This document shows positions 5,348-5,887 of a DNA stretch of 5,887 nucleotides, piece by piece. The notes under the pieces were generated by a model. It did not search any database and was not told where the DNA came from. It saw only the letters and a list, made by a program, of their open reading frames with translations. Position 1 is the first letter of the stretch. Each line of letters opens with the position of its first letter. Where the stretch lies: assembly GCA_014239715.1 (NCBI GenBank), contig JAAZYJ010000329.1:1-5887 (forward strand), in the 5' to 3' direction. The DNA is from Flavobacteriales bacterium (lineage in GTDB: Bacteria; Bacteroidota; Bacteroidia; Flavobacteriales; Parvicellaceae). Position numbers and translations under genes: made by a program.

Positions 5348-5887
5348 TTATCCAGTGAATGGATCCCTCTTCATGAACCAAATGTATGTTTCCTCATACG
5401 GGTGTTTGACCTTGCAATATTCTTTGAAACCGAATCGCGCGTAAATCAACCTCATTCTTTTTATGGTTGTCTCCACATAGATTGGCTCGCGCGTACTGTC
5501 AGCTATCTTAAACATTTCCCTCCTGATTTCGTTAGTGGCTGCATTGCCAGGCAGTTCTTCAGATGCTAACAACCACGCACACCATCCGGTTCTCGGGCGT
5601 ATCCTGTCCACCATACTACGAAGCATTGTAGCTTGGATCCCTTTGCGTATACCAGTGACAAAAATCGTTGTGTTCAGCTGCCTCCAAAATAGATCCGGCG
5701 AGGTTTTCTTATTTTTCAAATGATAGAAAAAAACAACTCCGGTTCTATCACTTGACAGATAATTGCCCTTGTAGGTTCTTGCTTCCTCATAGCAATGTCT
5801 GAGAAGTTTTCTGAATTTATGTGCGTCTCCAGGCTTAACCATCCAAGTCATTCCTGGAGAAGACATAAATGCCTTTTCTAAAATATC
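5348..5887 (-). CDS. GNAT-like N-acetyltransferase family protein, 5' end beyond window
   Basis: The visible part is 179 residues plus a TAA stop. An ATG at 5866-5864 could start it, but the frame stays open to the last base of the window and adds DILEKAF, which together with the following residues resembles the first helix of small GNAT proteins, so the true start probably lies just outside. GNAT features, numbered from that ATG: strand VVFFYHL (44-50), strand GWCAWLLAS (94-102), an ELPGNA loop (104-109) in the place of the acetyl-CoA-binding Q/R-x-x-G-x-G/A motif but with Glu first, helix ATNEIRREMFKIAD (110-123), strand PIYVET (128-133), then helix RMRLIYARFGF (137-147) and strand TYIWFMKR (160-167). 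The PIYVETT...YxRFGF block is the best evidence. The acyl acceptor is unknown. It converges on the secreted-protein gene with 61 bases between stops and shows no link to metal efflux. Confidence 0.72.
   Translation of the reverse strand, partial: DILEKAFMSSPGMTWMVKPGDAHKFRKLLRHCYEEARTYKGNYLSSDRTGVVFFYHLKNKKTSPDLFWRQLNTTIFVTGIRKGIQATMLRSMVDRIRPRTGWCAWLLASEELPGNAATNEIRREMFKIADSTREPIYVETTIKRMRLIYARFGFKEYCKVKHPYEETYIWFMKRDPFTG

Noticed and set aside
5169..5381. Minus-strand open frame of 70 codons across the end of the secreted-protein gene and the acetyltransferase gene.
   Set aside because: It overlaps both supported genes in a shadow frame, including the antisense of the T9SS sorting domain, and has no recognisable features.
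5535..5723. Plus-strand open frame of 62 codons within the acetyltransferase gene.
   Set aside because: It is antisense to the conserved GNAT core and has no homology that I recognise.
1..5887. CRISPR array, tRNA or rRNA gene, insertion sequence, or toxin-antitoxin pair.
   Set aside because: No regularly spaced direct repeats, no cloverleaf-like or ribosomal sequence, no transposase-like frame and no small paired genes were seen on either strand.

Overview
The window looks like a fragment of a Bacteroidota (Bacteroidetes) chromosome. The clearest sign is a secreted protein at 4249-5286 that ends in a type IX secretion (T9SS) type A sorting domain, a system confined to that phylum. Supporting signs are starts without normal Shine-Dalgarno spacing and one TAnnTTTG-like promoter element. 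I cannot name the genus.

Region 1-4077 is a minus-strand block, read right to left, for an RND-type heavy-metal efflux system. It runs: a small secreted His-rich protein (3637-4077), a TolC/CusC-like outer-membrane factor (start best placed at 3527, not 3587), a CusB/CzcB-like lipoprotein adaptor (847-2355, overlapping the TolC gene by 4 bases as ATGA), and a CusA/CzcA-family pump (starting at 836, 10 bases after the adaptor stop, and cut off by the left window edge after 278 codons). The last three would form the tripartite inner membrane-periplasm-outer membrane pump. The first is an uncharacterised candidate periplasmic metal-binding accessory. Metal specificity cannot be read here, because the pump's deciding transmembrane residues lie outside the window.

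Region 4078-4248 is a 171-base divergent control region holding a TAnnTTTG box facing the efflux genes and two interrupted palindromes. It also holds one copy of an 18-base sequence whose second copy, inverted, lies just ahead of the TolC-like gene. The two copies flank the His-rich gene. This is the least expected structure in the window.

Region 4249-5286 encodes a T9SS-exported protein of unknown function with a C-x-C-x-H-x-H cluster and a D-C-x3-C-x2-H cluster. It is followed by a weak terminator-like hairpin. Region 5348-5887 is a convergent minus-strand GNAT-like acetyltransferase gene whose 5' end lies beyond the right edge: the reading frame stays open to the last base.

No RNA gene, CRISPR array, insertion sequence or origin was seen. 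Apart from the possible operators and inverted repeat, this reads as a fairly ordinary metal-resistance locus rather than a wholly new system.
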